Positions 63,153 through 64,000 of a stretch of 64,000 bases of DNA are shown here, piece by piece; position 1 is the stretch's first letter; every line of letters starts with the position of its first letter. The DNA is taken from NCBI RefSeq assembly GCF_025685565.1, contig NZ_JAGSYE010000001.1, positions 1,178,001 through 1,242,000 on the forward strand, read 5' to 3'. The stretch comes from Granulicella aggregans (GTDB lineage: Bacteria; Acidobacteriota; Terriglobia; Terriglobales; Acidobacteriaceae). Both the position numbers and the translations under genes were made by a program. The notes below the pieces were generated by a model. It had not been told where the DNA came from. It ran no database searches and saw only the letters and a list, made by a program, of their open reading frames with translations.

Positions 63153-64000
63153 CCGAGATAGCGTGGGCCCGTGCCGCCGCGCTCTATCTTCCGCTGATGG
63201 CCGCCGTGCTGTCGGGTCTTCTTACGGCCCGACGTTCACGTCAGTTCGCCGCTCTGCTCTTGAGTTTTCTGTGGGCAGCGGTGACGCTCCTGGCGGTGCA
63301 ACGCCTGAACCAACTCGAAGGCTGGTGGACGTTCCCAGATGCCGGCGTCAGCCTCTGCGGCATGCCGCTCGAACTCTATCTCGGCTGGGTCATTCTGTGG
63401 GGAGTGGTGCCGCAGATCGCGGTCTCCCGTTTGAAGATCGGGTGGGTCCTGGCGATCTTTGCCCTGGTCGACCTCATCCTGATGCCGCTCTGCAACTCAG
63501 TCGTGCAGCTCCAGCCGGCCTGGCTCCTGGGTGAGACACTCTGCGTTGGACTCGTCCTTTTGCCTGCGATCTGTCTCGCCCGCTGGACCGAGCAAGGCAT
63601 TCATCTCAAAGCGCGGGCGGCTTTGCAGACCGTCACAGCGGGTCTGCTCCTCCTCTTCGTGGTCCCGGAGATCGTCTTCGTCTTACGCCCGGGCGATGGC
63701 TGGACGCCCTTGCTGAAACTTCCACGATGGCAGCTTCAGCTAAGCCTCCAGGCGGTGTTTCTCCTGGCCCTGCCCGGAGTCGCCGCCGTTATGGAGTTCG
63801 CTACGCGCGGCGGCGGAACTCCGATCCCTTATGATCCGCCAAAGCGCCTGGTCAGCAGCGGCATCTACCGTTACCTTGCCAATCCGATGCAGGCGTCGTG
63901 TACCCTCGTCATGGTCTGCTGGGCTGGTCTGTTGCATAATGGCTGGTTGGTGTCGGCCGCCGCCATGTCCGTCATCTATAGCGCCGGTATCGCCGATTGG
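63149..64000 (+). CDS. isoprenylcysteine carboxyl methyltransferase-like membrane protein (cut by window end)
   Basis: 284 codons are visible with no stop before the window ends. The first about 215 residues are hydrophobic with six or so membrane segments. Then comes GGGTPIPYDPPKRLVSSGIYRYLANPMQ, which matches the substrate/SAM-site region of the ICMT/PEMT family of membrane methyltransferases (GxPxPxxPPxxLVxxGxYRYxRNPM). The family methylates lipids, isoprenoid or phospholipid head groups. The unusually long N-terminal membrane region is not part of ordinary bacterial ICMT-like proteins. Start ATG at 63149 overlaps the upstream stop. Confidence 0.8.
   Translation, partial: MTEIAWARAAALYLPLMAAVLSGLLTARRSRQFAALLLSFLWAAVTLLAVQRLNQLEGWWTFPDAGVSLCGMPLELYLGWVILWGVVPQIAVSRLKIGWVLAIFALVDLILMPLCNSVVQLQPAWLLGETLCVGLVLLPAICLARWTEQGIHLKARAALQTVTAGLLLLFVVPEIVFVLRPGDGWTPLLKLPRWQLQLSLQAVFLLALPGVAAVMEFATRGGGTPIPYDPPKRLVSSGIYRYLANPMQASCTLVMVCWAGLLHNGWLVSAAAMSVIYSAGIADW

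Overview
The window is chromosomal DNA of an acidobacterium, most likely order Terriglobales (Granulicella, Terriglobus or Edaphobacter type). The signs are four large Oar-like TonB-dependent receptors with N-terminal carboxypeptidase-regulatory-like domains, a giant S53 (sedolisin) protease with Ig-like repeats, a DUF1800/DUF1501 pair, GC-rich coding sequence and a large exopolysaccharide locus. Genus is an inference from gene content. I see no rRNA, tRNA, CRISPR array, insertion sequence or prophage.

Layout. 1-10.8 kb: a truncated TonB-dependent receptor on the minus strand, an obg-nadD pair, then two tandem, diverged receptors on the plus strand. 10.9-17.4 kb: a DedA-rhodanese fusion, a VOC protein, an MFS transporter, an MscS-type channel, a secreted alpha/beta hydrolase and a secreted protein with a TonB-like C-terminal region. 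17.4-24.1 kb: the housekeeping block mnmG, msrA, (two small minus-strand genes), dnaB, mnmE. 24.1-30 kb: a GH39 glycosidase followed by a fourth receptor, which looks like a polysaccharide-use pair. 30.7-42.2 kb: the S53 protease, a DUF1800 lipoprotein with six Ig-like units and its Tat-exported DUF1501 partner. 42.5-62 kb: exopolysaccharide genes: a GT-C membrane glycosyltransferase, an acyltransferase, a 2OG-Fe(II) oxygenase, two paralogous DDD-type glycosyltransferases, one GT2 and two GT4 enzymes. The core operon follows: tyrosine kinase/chain-length regulator, outer-membrane export protein, polymerase, flippase. A GH28 enzyme and a polyprenyl-phosphate-sugar synthase-like GT2 close the locus. 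62.2-64 kb: a translationally coupled pair of membrane proteins (SRPBCC-like, then isoprenylcysteine-methyltransferase-like, cut by the window end) behind a promoter bracketed by two copies of a 14-bp repeat.

How the parts work together. The 53.4-59.3 kb operon has the parts of a Wzx/Wzy-dependent capsule or EPS pathway; the surrounding glycosyltransferases build the repeat unit, and the acyltransferase and perhaps the 2OG oxygenase decorate it. MnmE and MnmG form one tRNA-modifying complex and are encoded 3.3 kb apart around dnaB.

Most worth following up: (1) the 62.1 kb promoter with paired operator-like repeats and the coupled membrane pair it drives; (2) three genes (near 15.0, 47.5 and 48.5 kb) where a Shine-Dalgarno sequence sits in front of an in-frame CTG rather than ATG/GTG/TTG, one of them also next to a G6 run at a frame break; (3) a decayed minus-strand gene at 46.6-47.1 kb; (4) an unusual C-terminal double-hydrophobic module in the S53 protease.
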